Assembly: GCF_014635245.1 (NCBI RefSeq)
Contig: NZ_BMCP01000001.1
Location: 992,001-1,056,000 of the forward strand
DNA: 64,000 bases
From: Agaricicola taiwanensis
Lineage (GTDB): Bacteria; Pseudomonadota; Alphaproteobacteria; Rhizobiales; Methylopilaceae
Direction of reading: 5' to 3'
Every line of letters starts with the position of its first letter. Positions within the stretch are counted from its first letter, which is position 1. The notes beneath the pieces were generated by a model that worked only from the letters and a program-made list of their open reading frames with translations, had not been told where the DNA came from and did no database searches. The position numbers and the translations under genes were made by a program. Below, in pieces: positions 33,750 to 43,764 of this stretch.

Positions 33750-35534
33750 TCAACGACGTGCGAACAGGCGCTCCAGATCGGCTCGTGACAGGGCAACGAA
33801 GGTCGGGCGCCCATGGTTGCAGGTCCCAGCCGCCGGTTCCGCTTCGATAGCCCGTAAGAGGGCGTTCATCTCATCGGGCTTCAGCCGGCGGCCGGCGCGG
33901 ATGGAATGGTGACAGGCAACCGTCGCGGCAAGGCGGTCCAGCCGGTCCTCCAGTGCTCCGGCGCTGCCGGTCTCCGCCAGGGCATCGGCCACATCGCGCA
34001 CCATGGCGGTGACGTCAGTGGTGCCGAGTGCCGCCGGCGTTTCCCGCACCAGCACGGCGCCGGGGCCGAAACCCTCCACCACGAGTCCAAGCGCCGCCAG
34101 TTCCCGCTCAGCTGCGGCGACACGCTCGGCATCTTCCAGCCCGAGGTCGATGACTTCAGGCACCAGCAGCGCCTGGCGGGCGACGCCGCTGGCGGCGCGT
34201 TCGCGTTTCAGCTTCTCATAGACCAGACGTTCATGGGCGGCGTGCATATCGACGAGGATCAGGCCGTCCTCGGTCTGGCTGACGATATAGGTGTCGTGCA
34301 GCTGCGCTTTCGCGGCGCCCAGGGGCAGCCCCGACGGCTCTGGCGCGGAAACCTCTTCGGCCGCCACGGCCGCACGCATATCCGCCGATGGCGCAAAACC
34401 GAAGCCGCTCTGGGCCGGCTCCTGAAAACCCGGAGGTGCCGACGGGCTCGTCGCCGCCGACCACGGGCGCTGCGGCCAGGCCGGTGGTGGCGCGCGAAAG
34501 GCCGTGGAGGCGCGCGCTGCACCGGTTGCCAGCGGCTGCGGCCCCGCGTCCGCGAGCGCGGCCCGCAGCCCGCTGATCACAAGGCCGCGCACAAGGCCGG
34601 GGTCCCGGAACCGCACCTCGGCCTTGGCCGGATGCACATTGACGTCGACCTCCTGCGGATCGAGCTCGATGCTGAGCGCCACCGCCGGCTGCCGGTCCCG
34701 GGGCAGGAGATCGCCATAGGCGGCGCGGATGGCGCCGATCAACTGCCGGTCGCGAACCGGCCGCCCATTCACCGTGAGCAGCTGATGGGCCGCATTTGCG
34801 CGGGTATAGGTGGGGAGGGCGGCAAGCCCGCTTAAGGAAACGCCCTCGCGTAGCGCCGAGACGGGCACGGCCGCTTCCGCGAAATCCCGCCCGAGGATGA
34901 CGGCGAGCCGGTCCCTGACGCCCTCGCCGCTGCCTCCGGCACGCTCGAAGCGAAGCGTCGTATCATCGAGCACGAGCGTCATGTCGATGTCGGGTCGTGC
35001 CGCCGCGAGCCGTCGCACGGTCTCCGCGATGGCCTGGGCTTCCGTCCGGTTGGTCTTGAGGAACTTGCGTCGCGCCGGCAGTGCGGCGAAGAGGTCTTCC
35101 ACATCCACCCGAGTGCCGCGTGGCCCGGCGGCAGGCCGCGGATCGCCGCGCCGGCCGTGATCCACCGTCAGCGCCAGGGCATGAGGGGCATCGGCCGTGC
35201 GGGTCGTGATGGTGAGGCGTGCCACCGAGCCGATCGAGGGCAGCGCCTCGCCGCGAAAGCCGAGATGGCGCACGGCCAGCAGATCGTCGTCAGGCAGTTT
35301 CGACGTCGCATGCCGTTCCACGCACAGCGTCAGATCCCCGGCATTCATGCCGTGGCCATCGTCGGTGATGCGAATGAGGCTGGTGCCGCCATCCCGCGCG
35401 ACGATCTCGACGTGGCCAGCGCCCGCGTCGATGGCGTTCTCGACCAGTTCCTTGACCACACTGGCGGGGCGCTCGACCACCTCGCCCGCAGCGATGCGGT
35501 TGGACAGGGTCTCGGGCAGCAGACGGACGGACAT
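33750..35534 (-). CDS. mutL: DNA mismatch repair protein MutL
   Basis: A 594-residue GHKL ATPase that links MutS to downstream repair steps. Seen: RIAAGEVVERPASVVKELVENAIDAG (ATP lid and motif I), RITDDGHGM (motif II), HATSKL and GFRGEALPSI (motif III), and a C-terminal dimerisation and endonuclease domain with DMHAAHERLVYEKL and CNHGRP. The endonuclease signature is usually DQHAAHER; Met replaces Gln here. Alphaproteobacteria lack MutH, so nicking by MutL is expected. ATG 35534 starts the conserved MSVRLLPETL; the ten codons upstream are not conserved. Confidence 0.96.
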   Translation of the reverse strand: MSVRLLPETLSNRIAAGEVVERPASVVKELVENAIDAGAGHVEIVARDGGTSLIRITDDGHGMNAGDLTLCVERHATSKLPDDDLLAVRHLGFRGEALPSIGSVARLTITTRTADAPHALALTVDHGRRGDPRPAAGPRGTRVDVEDLFAALPARRKFLKTNRTEAQAIAETVRRLAAARPDIDMTLVLDDTTLRFERAGGSGEGVRDRLAVILGRDFAEAAVPVSALREGVSLSGLAALPTYTRANAAHQLLTVNGRPVRDRQLIGAIRAAYGDLLPRDRQPAVALSIELDPQEVDVNVHPAKAEVRFRDPGLVRGLVISGLRAALADAGPQPLATGAARASTAFRAPPPAWPQRPWSAATSPSAPPGFQEPAQSGFGFAPSADMRAAVAAEEVSAPEPSGLPLGAAKAQLHDTYIVSQTEDGLILVDMHAAHERLVYEKLKRERAASGVARQALLVPEVIDLGLEDAERVAAAERELAALGLVVEGFGPGAVLVRETPAALGTTDVTAMVRDVADALAETGSAGALEDRLDRLAATVACHHSIRAGRRLKPDEMNALLRAIEAEPAAGTCNHGRPTFVALSRADLERLFARR

Positions 35535-35595
35535 GAGGCGGCTTTCACCTGATTCGGATGTCACGCCTCAACAATAGCCCGTGACCGTCGACGCG

Positions 35596-36933
35596 TCAGC
35601 GGTCGCCGCTGCTCGTACCGGTGCTCTCCAGGCCCTCGGGCTTGCCCACGGCGACCACCAGGAGCTCACCATCCCCCAGCAGCGACTTGGCGGCGCGGGC
35701 GAGGTCCTCGCGCGTCACTGCTTCGATCAAGGCGTTCCGCTCGTTGATGAAATCGATGCCCAGATTGTCGATCTGGAACTGCAGCAGGTTGCGGGCGATC
35801 TTGTTGGAGGAGTCGAAACGCAGGGCAAAGGAGCCGATAAGATATTTCTTCGCCTTGGCGATCTCTTCCTCGCTTGGCGGTTCGGCGGCAAGCTTGCGGA
35901 ACTCGTCTCGGATTACGCTGACGGCCTCGCCGGCGCGGTCGTTGCGCGTTGCCACCTGGCCCATGACATAGCCCGAGGCCGAAAGCGGGAAGAGCCCGGT
36001 AAAGACCCCATAGGACAGGCCGCGCTTCTCGCGCACCTCGTTGAACAGCCGCGATGTGAAGGTGCCGCCACCCAGGATGTGGTTCAGCACGTAATAGGCC
36101 ATGAAGTCCTCGTTCTTGCGAAGGGGGCCTGGCCGGCCGAACGAAATAGCAGTCTGCGGCGTATCCATCTCCACGACCGTCAGCGTCCCGACATTGGTCA
36201 GGGTGGCCGGCGCCGCGGGCGTGATCTCCGCCGTGGCGGGCAGATCGCCGAAAGCCTCATCGAGACGCCTGCCGAGGGTCTCGGCATCGATCGCGCCCAC
36301 GGCGGTGACGACGAGATTGTCCCGCGCAAAGTTGTTGCGGTGGAAGGTGACGAGGTCGTCACGCGTGATGCTGGTCACGGTTTCGGCGGTTCCCTCGACC
36401 TCGCGCCCATAGGGATGACCGGGGAAGGCCTGCTCCTGGAAATTATAATGGGCTAACGCTTCCGGATTGGTGGAGTTCTGCCGGATGCGGGCCATTACCT
36501 GGGCGCGGATACGGTCGATCGCATCCTGGTCGAAGCGCGGAGAGGTCACGGCGAGCTTCAGCAGATCGAAGGCCTCATCCTCATTGGCCGAGAGCGTCCT
36601 GAGGCTGCCGAAGAAACTGTCGTAGCGGGTGTCGAACGACAGCTCGACCGCGCTGTCTTCCAGACGGCTCTGGAATTCCTGGGCTTTGAGTTCGCCGGCA
36701 CCTTCATCGAGCAGGCCGGAGACCATATTGGCGGTGCCGTCCCGGCCTTTGGCGTCCTGCACGGCGCCGCCGCGGAAGGCAAATTCGAGCGCGACGATGG
36801 GAAGCGTCGTGTCGTGCACCAGCCAGGCCTTGATCCCCTTGGGAGAGGTCACCTCCTCAATGCGGGTTTCGGATTTGGCGGGCAGGGCAACGGCAAGCGA
36901 CATGGCAACCACGAGTAGGAGGCGGGATATCAT
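35596..36933 (-). CDS. M16 family peptidase-like protein, inactive partner, exported
   Basis: A 445-residue protein with a signal peptide (about 1-21, cut after ALPA-KSE). Two M16 domains follow. The zinc motif HXXEH is absent: the matching region reads GRDGTANMVSGLLDEGAGE. A conserved C-terminal feature of M16 pairs is intact (LNHILGGGTFTSRLFNEVREKRGLSYGV). It overlaps the upstream active M16 gene by ATGA. By analogy with known alpha/beta M16 pairs, this subunit probably shapes the substrate pocket while the other carries zinc. Periplasmic location is inferred from the signal. Confidence 0.92.
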   Translation of the reverse strand: MISRLLLVVAMSLAVALPAKSETRIEEVTSPKGIKAWLVHDTTLPIVALEFAFRGGAVQDAKGRDGTANMVSGLLDEGAGELKAQEFQSRLEDSAVELSFDTRYDSFFGSLRTLSANEDEAFDLLKLAVTSPRFDQDAIDRIRAQVMARIRQNSTNPEALAHYNFQEQAFPGHPYGREVEGTAETVTSITRDDLVTFHRNNFARDNLVVTAVGAIDAETLGRRLDEAFGDLPATAEITPAAPATLTNVGTLTVVEMDTPQTAISFGRPGPLRKNEDFMAYYVLNHILGGGTFTSRLFNEVREKRGLSYGVFTGLFPLSASGYVMGQVATRNDRAGEAVSVIRDEFRKLAAEPPSEEEIAKAKKYLIGSFALRFDSSNKIARNLLQFQIDNLGIDFINERNALIEAVTREDLARAAKSLLGDGELLVVAVGKPEGLESTGTSSGDR

Positions 36934-38297
36934 TGTGGCGGAGCCTCCTCGGTGAGAAGGAGACCGGTGACGGAGCGATTGATCTGCAGCGCCAGCTTGG
37001 CGGCCGCCTGGATCTCCTCCGCTGAAACGGCTTCGATCACCGAAGGCCATTCCTTGACGTCCTCGACCGTACCACCGGTGGTCAGGGTTGTGCCATAGGC
37101 GCGGGCAAGGGTGGTCTGGCTGTCCTGGGCATAGATGGTCTCGGCCACCAGCCGCTTCTTGGCCCGGGTCAGCTCTTCCGCGGTCACGCCGTCCTTGACG
37201 ATCTTGGAAAGCTCGGCATCGAGCGCCTTCTCAAGCCGCTCCATATCGATGTTCTCGCGCGGGATCGCATAGACCACGAAGCGCGACTGGTCGAGCGCGT
37301 CGCCCTGATAATAGGAGCCGGCGGAGGCCGCTATGCTTTGATCGGCCACCAGCGAACGATGCAGCCGGCTGGTCGAGCCGCCGCCGAGGATGAAGGCCAA
37401 AAGATCCAGCGCATGGGCCTGGCGCCCTTCGGCATTGGCATAGGAGGGCACGATATAGGTTCGTGTCAGGCTGGGCTGGCGTGCGCGCGGATCCGCCAGG
37501 GTCACGCGCCGCGCGGCAAGCAGGTCCGGCTCTGCCGGACGCATGCGCGGGCCGACGTCCCCCCGCCGTTCGATCTTGCCGTAGGTGGCCTCGGCGAGTG
37601 TGCGCACTTCGCCGGTGGTCACATCGCCGGCCACCACCACGATGGCGTTGTTGGGCGTGTAGAAACGGTCGTAGAAGCTGAGCGCGTTGGCGCGATCAAG
37701 CTGTTCGATCTCGTGCTGCCAGCCGATGATCGGCGTGCCGTACGGGTGATTGACGAACAGCGTGGCCGCGATGGCTTCGCTGAGACGCGATCCCGGATCA
37801 TTGTCGGTCCGCATGCGCCGCTCTTCCAGGACGACGTCACGTTCCGGATTCACCACCTCATCGCTGAGGACCAGGCCCGTCATCCGGTCCGCCTCGAACT
37901 CCATCACCGTCGGCAGATGCTCTTTGGCCACGCGCTGATAGTAGGAGGTGTAGTCCTGGCTGGTGAAGGCATTCTCCTGGCCGCCGAGCTCGGACACCAT
38001 GGCGGAGAAAGCGCCGCCGGGGTGGGTCTTGGTGCCCTTGAACATCAGGTGCTCGAGGAAATGGGCGATGCCGGATTCGCCCTCCGGTTCGTCGGCCGCG
38101 CCCACTTTGTACCAGATCATATGGGTGACGACAGGCGCGCGATGATCCGGGATCACCACGACCTGTAGACCGTTGTTCAATGTGAAGGTCTCGACCTCTG
38201 GCCCGGTAATGTTCGCAGGCTGTGCCTGGGCGAGAGTTCCGTGAGACAGGGTGGCTGTGACCAAAGCAGATACCATGAGGCGCGAGAGCGAAAACAT
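36930..38297 (-). CDS. M16 family zinc peptidase, exported, catalytic subunit
   Basis: A 455-residue zinc peptidase with a signal peptide (about 1-26, cut near AQA-QPA). The inverted zinc motif HFLEH is at 79-83 (GIAHFLEHLMFKGT). The third ligand Glu is in the region VNPERDVVLEERR, about 75 residues later. The C-terminal half has LAFILGGGSTSRLHRSLV. Together with the overlapping inactive paralog it should form a heterodimeric periplasmic peptidase. The ATG at 38297 is preferred over TTG 38300. It belongs to the ileS-lspA run, separated from the DUF3035-like gene by 128 bp that hold a strong hairpin. Confidence 0.93.
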   Translation of the reverse strand: MFSLSRLMVSALVTATLSHGTLAQAQPANITGPEVETFTLNNGLQVVVIPDHRAPVVTHMIWYKVGAADEPEGESGIAHFLEHLMFKGTKTHPGGAFSAMVSELGGQENAFTSQDYTSYYQRVAKEHLPTVMEFEADRMTGLVLSDEVVNPERDVVLEERRMRTDNDPGSRLSEAIAATLFVNHPYGTPIIGWQHEIEQLDRANALSFYDRFYTPNNAIVVVAGDVTTGEVRTLAEATYGKIERRGDVGPRMRPAEPDLLAARRVTLADPRARQPSLTRTYIVPSYANAEGRQAHALDLLAFILGGGSTSRLHRSLVADQSIAASAGSYYQGDALDQSRFVVYAIPRENIDMERLEKALDAELSKIVKDGVTAEELTRAKKRLVAETIYAQDSQTTLARAYGTTLTTGGTVEDVKEWPSVIEAVSAEEIQAAAKLALQINRSVTGLLLTEEAPPQ

Positions 38298-38348
38298 CAA
38301 AAACCTAGCCGACCAATATAAGCGGGTGCGGGTAAGAGCTTATATAAC

Positions 38349-38371
38349 TGCGGCGCCAAAGCGGCGCCGCA
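38349..38371 (-). other. Perfect GC-rich inverted repeat inside the lspA-M16 operon
   Basis: TGCGGCGCC (38349-38357) and GGCGCCGCA (38363-38371) form a 9-bp perfect stem with a 5-base loop. It lies between the DUF3035-like gene and the M16 pair. No T run follows on the minus strand (GTTATATAAG), so it may be an mRNA processing or attenuation structure rather than a full terminator. Confidence 0.45.
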
Positions 38372-38425
38372 ACAGCACAAAACTGTGAAGGGCAGGACAG
38401 CGCGCGATGACGCCGGCTGCCGTGA

Positions 38426-39070
38426 TCAATCGAACGGATTGATCTTGCTCAGCCAGGACTTCTTCTGCCCGGGCGCGGTCGGCTCCTCGCCGGAGGGCGC
38501 CAGCGGCGCATTGGGCGAAGGCTCCAGATAGCCGACGGGGGGATCGCTCAGGCGCGGCCGCGTGGTCAGGTCGAGCTGCTTCTCTTTCTGCGCCTTGTAG
38601 ACAGCCGAACCGCGACGCAGTTCATCGGGCGAGATCCTTGGATCCTCGCGATTGCCGACGGGAACTTCCTCGTACCCGCGCTCGGGGGTCGCGGCACGCC
38701 CCGCCCGCAACTCATCGGGGGAAAGGCGCGGGTCGATCTGAAGGCGGGACTTGGTGTCGCTGCCGGCAGGCATGTTCCGCGCCTGACGTTCCTTTTCCCG
38801 GCGCATGACGTCAGGGTCGGTCGGCCAATTGGGATTGGCGGCCACGGGAGCACCGGCTTCCGGCGGCGGCAGATCGCGGGACGGCGGGATCACGAGGCCC
38901 GGCCGTTCGCGGTACTCGATATCGGGCTTTTCCTGCTTCAGCAGGCCGAAGCCGCCGACAAGATCATGGATCAGGCCACTGCTCTGGGCGGACGCCTGGG
39001 TGGGAAGCCACAGCATCGCGCCACCGACAAAAAGGGCGGCAATGCGTGCGGGAGATGGTGTCCTGTTCAT
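38426..39070 (-). CDS. Exported DUF3035-like protein of the lspA-M16 operon
   Basis: A 214-residue protein with a signal peptide (about 1-26, cut after ASA). The mature part begins near SSGLIHDLVGGFGLLKQEKPDIEYRERPGLVIPPS, followed by a DLPPPE segment. This resembles DUF3035, which sits between lspA and M16 genes in other alphaproteobacteria. Two copies of a short repeat, SPDELRAG and SPDELRRG, occur about 30 residues apart, each preceded by a basic or acidic spacer. The C-terminus KKSWLSKINPFD is characteristic. There is no lipobox. Role in the envelope is inferred from position and signal only. Confidence 0.65.
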   Translation of the reverse strand: MNRTPSPARIAALFVGGAMLWLPTQASAQSSGLIHDLVGGFGLLKQEKPDIEYRERPGLVIPPSRDLPPPEAGAPVAANPNWPTDPDVMRREKERQARNMPAGSDTKSRLQIDPRLSPDELRAGRAATPERGYEEVPVGNREDPRISPDELRRGSAVYKAQKEKQLDLTTRPRLSDPPVGYLEPSPNAPLAPSGEEPTAPGQKKSWLSKINPFD

Positions 39071-39080
39071 GTCCAACCTG

Positions 39081-39596
39081 TCATGTGGTTGTGTTGGTGC
39101 CGGGCTCCTCGGCCCGCGAACGCTCATCGTCGCGTCCGATTTTCAGCGCACCATACAGAAGGAAGACGACGCCGACAACGATGGCCGCATCGGCGATGTT
39201 GAAGACATACCATTCAAAGTTGCCGGCGTGCAGCAGCACGAAGTCGGCAACCGCGCCATAAACGACGCGGTCGATGCCGTTTCCCACGGCGCCGCCGATG
39301 ATCAGGCCCAGCCCGGCCGCGTTGATCCGGCCGTCCTCTTTGCGAAGCCAGTTGGCGAGGAATACGACGGCGATGACCGTCACAATAATCAGCAGCCAGC
39401 GCCCGAGATCGCCATCCTGCTGCATGAGGCCGTAGGAGATGCCCCGATTCCAGACCATGACGAAATCGACAAAGGGAGCGATGGCGACGCGTCCCTTGAG
39501 AGGCAGATCGAAGCTGAACAGCACCCAAAGCTTGCTCGCCTGGTCCAGCACCAGGGTAATGAGCGTGATGATGACGCCGAGCCGGGTCGCCGTCAT
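39081..39596 (-). CDS. lspA: Lipoprotein signal peptidase II
   Basis: A 171-residue inner-membrane aspartic protease that cuts the signal from prolipoproteins. Four membrane segments are visible. Catalytic Asp118 (GAVADF) and Asp136 (FNIADAAI) are in place, with GNGIDR ahead. NRGISYGLM replaces the common N.G.AFG, as seen in other alphaproteobacteria. The ATG overlaps the ileS stop (ATGA). The DUF3035-like exported gene follows 10 bp downstream, so the genes are co-transcribed. Confidence 0.96.
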   Translation of the reverse strand: MTATRLGVIITLITLVLDQASKLWVLFSFDLPLKGRVAIAPFVDFVMVWNRGISYGLMQQDGDLGRWLLIIVTVIAVVFLANWLRKEDGRINAAGLGLIIGGAVGNGIDRVVYGAVADFVLLHAGNFEWYVFNIADAAIVVGVVFLLYGALKIGRDDERSRAEEPGTNTTT

Positions 39597-42577
39597 GCGG
39601 CCGTCGCCTTCAGCCACTCACGCATGGCCTGTGCGTCGCGGGCGGTGATGTCGGGAAACTCAGGATCGGAGCCGACATCGGCAGTGATCCGCCAGGACCG
39701 CGCGCACTTGCGCCCTTCGGCCAGTTCGGGCGTCACCGCCACGCCCTTCACCTCATCCATGCGGAAGGCATCGGCCGGGCCTTCGCCTGCGGAAAGCTGC
39801 GCGCCGGAGGTGATGAAGATTTCGGCGAGGTCGAGACCCTCAAGCGCCTGGAGCAGGTCCGAATCCGAGACATGGACCACAGGCGCCGCTTCCAGCGAAG
39901 AGCCGATGCGCTTGGCGGCGCGTTCCAGTTCCAGAGCGCCGGTAACGGCACGGCGCACGCGGCGCACGTTCTCCCACTTGGCAGCAAGTGCCTCATCGCG
40001 CCAGGCGTCGGAGACGTCCGCGAAGGTCTGGAGGTGGACCGACCTGTCTTTCGACGGGTGCCGCGAGAGCCAGGCTTCTTCCGCCGTGAAGGGCAGGAGC
40101 GGAGCAAGCCAGCGCACGACGGTGTCGAAGAGACGATCGACGACCGTCAGGGCGGCACGGCGCTTCACCGAGGAGATCGGCTCGCAATAAAGCGTGTCTT
40201 TGCGCACGTCGAAATAGAAGGCGGAGAGGTCCGCCGTCAGAAAGGCCATGACCGCGGCGAAGATGCGCTTGAAATCATAGGCCTCAAAGCCTTCCCGCAC
40301 CACGGCATCGACTTCCGTGAGCCGATGCAGCATGACGCGCTCAAGTTCCGGCATCTCGGCGTAGGACACGTCTTCATCAGGGCGATGATGGGCAAGCGTG
40401 CCCAGCATCCAGCGCAGGGTGTTGCGCAGCTTGCGATAGGTGTCGGTGGTGGTTTTCAGGATCTCCGGCCCGATGCGCAGATCATCCGCATAGTCGGAGG
40501 CGACGACCCAGAGGCGCAGGATATCGGCGCCGGATTTCTGGATCACCTCCTGGGGCGTGACCGTATTGCCGAGCGACTTCGACATCTTGCGGCCCTGCTC
40601 GTCGAGCACGAAGCCATGGGTCAGCACGCTGTCGTAAGGCGCGCGGCCGCGGGTACCGCAGCTTTCCAGGAGTGAGGAATGGAACCACCCCCGATGCTGG
40701 TCGGATCCTTCCAGATACATCGCGGCCGGCCATGTCACGTCGTCGCGGCCCTCCAGCACAAAGGCGTGGGTCGAACCGGAATCAAACCAGACATCCAGGA
40801 TGTCGTTGACCTTTTCGTAGTCCTCAAGCGCATAGTCGTTGCCGAGGAAGCGCGCGCCATTATCGGCGAACCAGGCATCGGCGCCCTCGGCCTCGAAGGC
40901 CTCGACGATGCGGGCGTTGACCTTCTCGTCGGTCAGCACCTCCCCGGTCGCCTTTTCGACAAAGACGGCGATCGGCACGCCCCAGGCGCGCTGGCGCGAG
41001 ATCACCCAATCGGGACGCGCCTCGATCATGCCGCGCAGTCGGTTCTGCCCCTGCGGCGGATAAAAAGCGGTCTCGGAGATGGCTTTCAGCGCGCGTGCCC
41101 GCAGCGTGTCGGTCCTGCCGCCTTCAAGGCCAAGGTCCATGGAGATGAACCACTGCGGCGTGTTGCGGAAGATCACCGGCTTCTTCGAGCGCCAGGAGTG
41201 CGGATACTGATGCTTGAGCCGGCCGCGTGCGATGATGTTGCCGGCCTCGCGCAGGGCCGCGATCACGGCCTCATTGGCATCGCCCTTCTCGCCCTTGTCG
41301 GTGATGACCTGGCGGCCGGTGAAGCCGGGCGCGTCGGTCGTCAGACGCCCGTCCGCATCCACAGTATAAGGTATGGTCGTGTCGATGCCGCGCGCATCGA
41401 GGGCGGCCTTGTTGTTCATCCAGACATCGAAGTCCTCGCGGCCGTGGCCGGGAGCGGTATGCACGAAGCCCGTTCCGGTGTCGTCGGTGACGTGGTCGCC
41501 GTCGAGCAGCGGCACGTCGAACTCATACCCCTGCCCTCGCAACGGATGCGCGCAGACGAGGCCGGTGAGATCATCCGCGCTGACATCCGCCCGGCGCTCG
41601 AAGCTTTCGACGCGCGCTTGGCCGAAGACATCGCTGGCCAACTTGTCGGCCAGCACCAGCCGCTCTCCGGTCTTGAGCCAATTGTCCTCCGGTGCCGCCG
41701 TGACCTCATAGAGCCCATAGGCGATCTTTGGCGAATAGGAGATGGCCCGGTTGCCGGGAATGGTCCAGGGCGTGGTGGTCCAGATGACGACGGATGCGCC
41801 ATCGAAGGCCGAGGTGGCGCCACCAGCGACATAGGCATCGCCGTCTCCGGCGGCGGCCGCGATCAGGACGGCCTCCGCAGCTTTTTCGGCGGAGGAGACG
41901 ATGGGGAACTTGACCCAGATCGTATCGCTGGTGTGGTCGTGATATTCGATCTCGGCCTCGGCGAGAGCGGTCTTTTCAACCACCGACCACATGACCGGCT
42001 TCGATCCACGGTAGAGCTGGCCCGAGGTTGCGAACTTCATCAGTTCGTTCGCGATCACCGCCTCGGCCCGGAAGCTCATGGTGGTGTAGGGATGGGCCCA
42101 ATCGCCGGTGACGCCGAGGCGCTGAAACTCCGCTTTCTGCACGTCGATCCAATGTTCGGCGTAGGCACGGCACTCGCGACGGAAGTCCACCACGGGCACG
42201 TCGTCCTTGTTGCGGCCTTTCGCGCGGTAGCCTTCCTCGACCTTCCATTCGATCGGGAGGCCGTGGCAGTCCCAACCCGGCACATAATTGGCATCGAAGC
42301 CCGCCATCTGGCGCGATCGGGTGACGACGTCCTTCAGGATCTTGTTGAGCGCATGCCCGATGTGAAGGTGCCCGTTGGCATAAGGGGGACCATCATGCAG
42401 CGTGAAGGGCTTGCGGCCCTTGGCCTGCTCCCGGAGCTGCCGGTAAAGGCCGATCTCCTCCCAACGCGCCAGCATCTGCGGCTCCCGCTCGGGCAGGCCC
42501 GCGCGCATGGGAAAATCAGTCTTCGGCAGAAACAGCGTCTCGGAATAGTCGCGCGTTGGCGTCGTGGTATCGGTCAT
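39593..42577 (-). CDS. ileS: Isoleucyl-tRNA synthetase
   Basis: A 994-residue class Ia synthetase that charges tRNA-Ile. The HIGH motif is at 72-75 ([11 protein letters not shown]). The editing domain has the TWTTTPWT-like [15 protein letters not shown], and the KMSKS motif is in [10 protein letters not shown]. No C-terminal zinc finger is visible, as in other alphaproteobacterial IleRS of this size. It is the first gene of a run with lspA, a DUF3035-like gene and the M16 pair. A 9-bp AT-rich inverted repeat lies in its leader between ribF and ileS. Confidence 0.97.
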   Translation of the reverse strand: MTDTTTPTRDYSETLFLPKTDFPMRAGLPEREPQMLARWEEIGLYRQLREQAKGRKPFTLHDGPPYANGHLHIGHALNKILKDVVTRSRQMAGFDANYVPGWDCHGLPIEWKVEEGYRAKGRNKDDVPVVDFRRECRAYAEHWIDVQKAEFQRLGVTGDWAHPYTTMSFRAEAVIANELMKFATSGQLYRGSKPVMWSVVEKTALAEAEIEYHDHTSDTIWVKFPIVSSAEKAAEAVLIAAAAGDGDAYVAGGATSAFDGASVVIWTTTPWTIPGNRAISYSPKIAYGLYEVTAAPEDNWLKTGERLVLADKLASDVFGQARVESFERRADVSADDLTGLVCAHPLRGQGYEFDVPLLDGDHVTDDTGTGFVHTAPGHGREDFDVWMNNKAALDARGIDTTIPYTVDADGRLTTDAPGFTGRQVITDKGEKGDANEAVIAALREAGNIIARGRLKHQYPHSWRSKKPVIFRNTPQWFISMDLGLEGGRTDTLRARALKAISETAFYPPQGQNRLRGMIEARPDWVISRQRAWGVPIAVFVEKATGEVLTDEKVNARIVEAFEAEGADAWFADNGARFLGNDYALEDYEKVNDILDVWFDSGSTHAFVLEGRDDVTWPAAMYLEGSDQHRGWFHSSLLESCGTRGRAPYDSVLTHGFVLDEQGRKMSKSLGNTVTPQEVIQKSGADILRLWVVASDYADDLRIGPEILKTTTDTYRKLRNTLRWMLGTLAHHRPDEDVSYAEMPELERVMLHRLTEVDAVVREGFEAYDFKRIFAAVMAFLTADLSAFYFDVRKDTLYCEPISSVKRRAALTVVDRLFDTVVRWLAPLLPFTAEEAWLSRHPSKDRSVHLQTFADVSDAWRDEALAAKWENVRRVRRAVTGALELERAAKRIGSSLEAAPVVHVSDSDLLQALEGLDLAEIFITSGAQLSAGEGPADAFRMDEVKGVAVTPELAEGRKCARSWRITADVGSDPEFPDITARDAQAMREWLKATAA

Positions 42578-42630
42578 GGGATCAATGTCGGTGTCAGCTT
42601 TTGTCGGGCTTGTAGCAAGATGCTTCCGGA

Positions 42631-42653
42631 CAAAACAGAGAATTTCTGTTTTG
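42631..42653. other. AT-rich inverted repeat between ribF and ileS
   Basis: CAAAACAGA (42631-42639) and TCTGTTTTG (42645-42653) are perfectly complementary with a GAATT loop. It lies 16 bp past the ribF stop and 54 bp ahead of the ileS start. It could be a weak terminator or an operator; no T run follows. Confidence 0.35.
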
Positions 42654-42669
42654 TGAACCGTGGTCGCTC

Positions 42670-43644
42670 CTATGAGAACGCCTCGATTGCGCTCGGAGCA
42701 TCCCCGTTATCGGGTTCGGCGAGCATGTCTCGGGCGATCTTGGAATCCAGATCCATGCGCGCGAGGAGCGCCTCGATCGTGTCGAACTTCTCCTCACCAC
42801 GGATATGGCCGAGGAACTCGATATCAAGCGTCTTTCCGTAAAGGTCACCGGCAAAGTCGAACAGGAAGACTTCAAGTCGGGGGGCGCCATCATCGAACGT
42901 CGGGCGCCGGCCGAAGCTTGCGACACCGCCCAGGATTGTCCCCCCGAAGCCCGCGCGTACGGCATAGATGCCATGGGCGAGCGGGCTTTCCGGGGGCAGC
43001 ACGATGTTGGCTGTCGGATAGCCGAGATCGCGTCCGCGCTTGTCGCCATGCACCACCTCGCCGGACACGAACCAGCGATGGCCGAGCAGTCCATTGGCCC
43101 GTGAAACCTCGCCGGCGCCGAGCAGCGAGCGGATGGTGCTCGACGAGATCGGCGCACCCTCGCCAAAGGGCGCGACGACCTCGACGGCAAATCCGTGACG
43201 CTTTCCCGCATCGCGAAGGAAATCGGGCGAGCCGGCGCGGTCTTTGCCGAAGTGAAAGTCGTAACCCACCACCACGGCCTGGGGCTGAAAACGGCCGATC
43301 AGGATCTCGGTGACGAAATGCTCGGCATCGACGGCGGCGAGCGCGCGATCAAAGGGCAGGATGACGGCGCCGTCCATTCCTTCGCGCTTCAGAAGCCTCA
43401 ACTTGTCCGCCTCACTGGTCAGCCGCGGCACGGGGGCATCCGGTCGGAAAAGGGTGCGTGGATGTGGCTCGAAGGTTACGGCGACGCTGGGATGGGCCAT
43501 GGCCCTGGCTTGAGCCAGGACAGCCTTGTGGCCGCGATGAACGCCGTCGAAATTGCCGATGGCCAGAGCACCGCCCTTGAGAACGCCATCGTTTTCATGG
43601 CCATGAGTGACGGTGAAGGATGTGGTGGACGGAAAGATGGTCAT
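42670..43644 (-). CDS. ribF: Bifunctional riboflavin kinase / FAD synthetase
   Basis: A 324-residue enzyme that makes FMN from riboflavin and then FAD. The N-terminal FAD synthetase has [10 protein letters not shown] at 30-39 (nucleotide loop) and later SSSTIR. The C-terminal kinase has [15 protein letters not shown] and [14 protein letters not shown]. Length and order match RibF. It is followed on the same strand by ileS 92 bp downstream, a common order in proteobacteria. Confidence 0.96.
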   Translation of the reverse strand: MTIFPSTTSFTVTHGHENDGVLKGGALAIGNFDGVHRGHKAVLAQARAMAHPSVAVTFEPHPRTLFRPDAPVPRLTSEADKLRLLKREGMDGAVILPFDRALAAVDAEHFVTEILIGRFQPQAVVVGYDFHFGKDRAGSPDFLRDAGKRHGFAVEVVAPFGEGAPISSSTIRSLLGAGEVSRANGLLGHRWFVSGEVVHGDKRGRDLGYPTANIVLPPESPLAHGIYAVRAGFGGTILGGVASFGRRPTFDDGAPRLEVFLFDFAGDLYGKTLDIEFLGHIRGEEKFDTIEALLARMDLDSKIARDMLAEPDNGDAPSAIEAFS

Positions 43645-43705
43645 GGTCGCCCGCCACGGTGCTCATCGGAACAGCCGATGGTCAAGCCGCTGCTGTCGAC
43701 TGAGG

Positions 43706-43730
43706 GGAACCAGAACGTTGCCAAGTGGTT
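43706..43730 (+). promoter_or_regulatory. Weak candidate EcfG promoter of the DUF378 gene
   Basis: GGAAC at 43706-43710, 16 bp, then GGTT at 43727-43730, which matches three of four bases of the EcfG -10 element. Transcription would start about 28 bp before ATG 43765. The match is weaker than the one at 191-216. Confidence 0.4.
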
Positions 43731-43764
43731 GTTGATGCAACTTAACTCTCGGAGATCGTCGGTC

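Noticed and set aside
40679..42841. A 720-codon open frame on the plus strand opposite ileS
   Set aside because: It is antisense to a complete IleRS with all motifs; long mirror frames are expected in GC-rich DNA. The translation has no recognisable domain.
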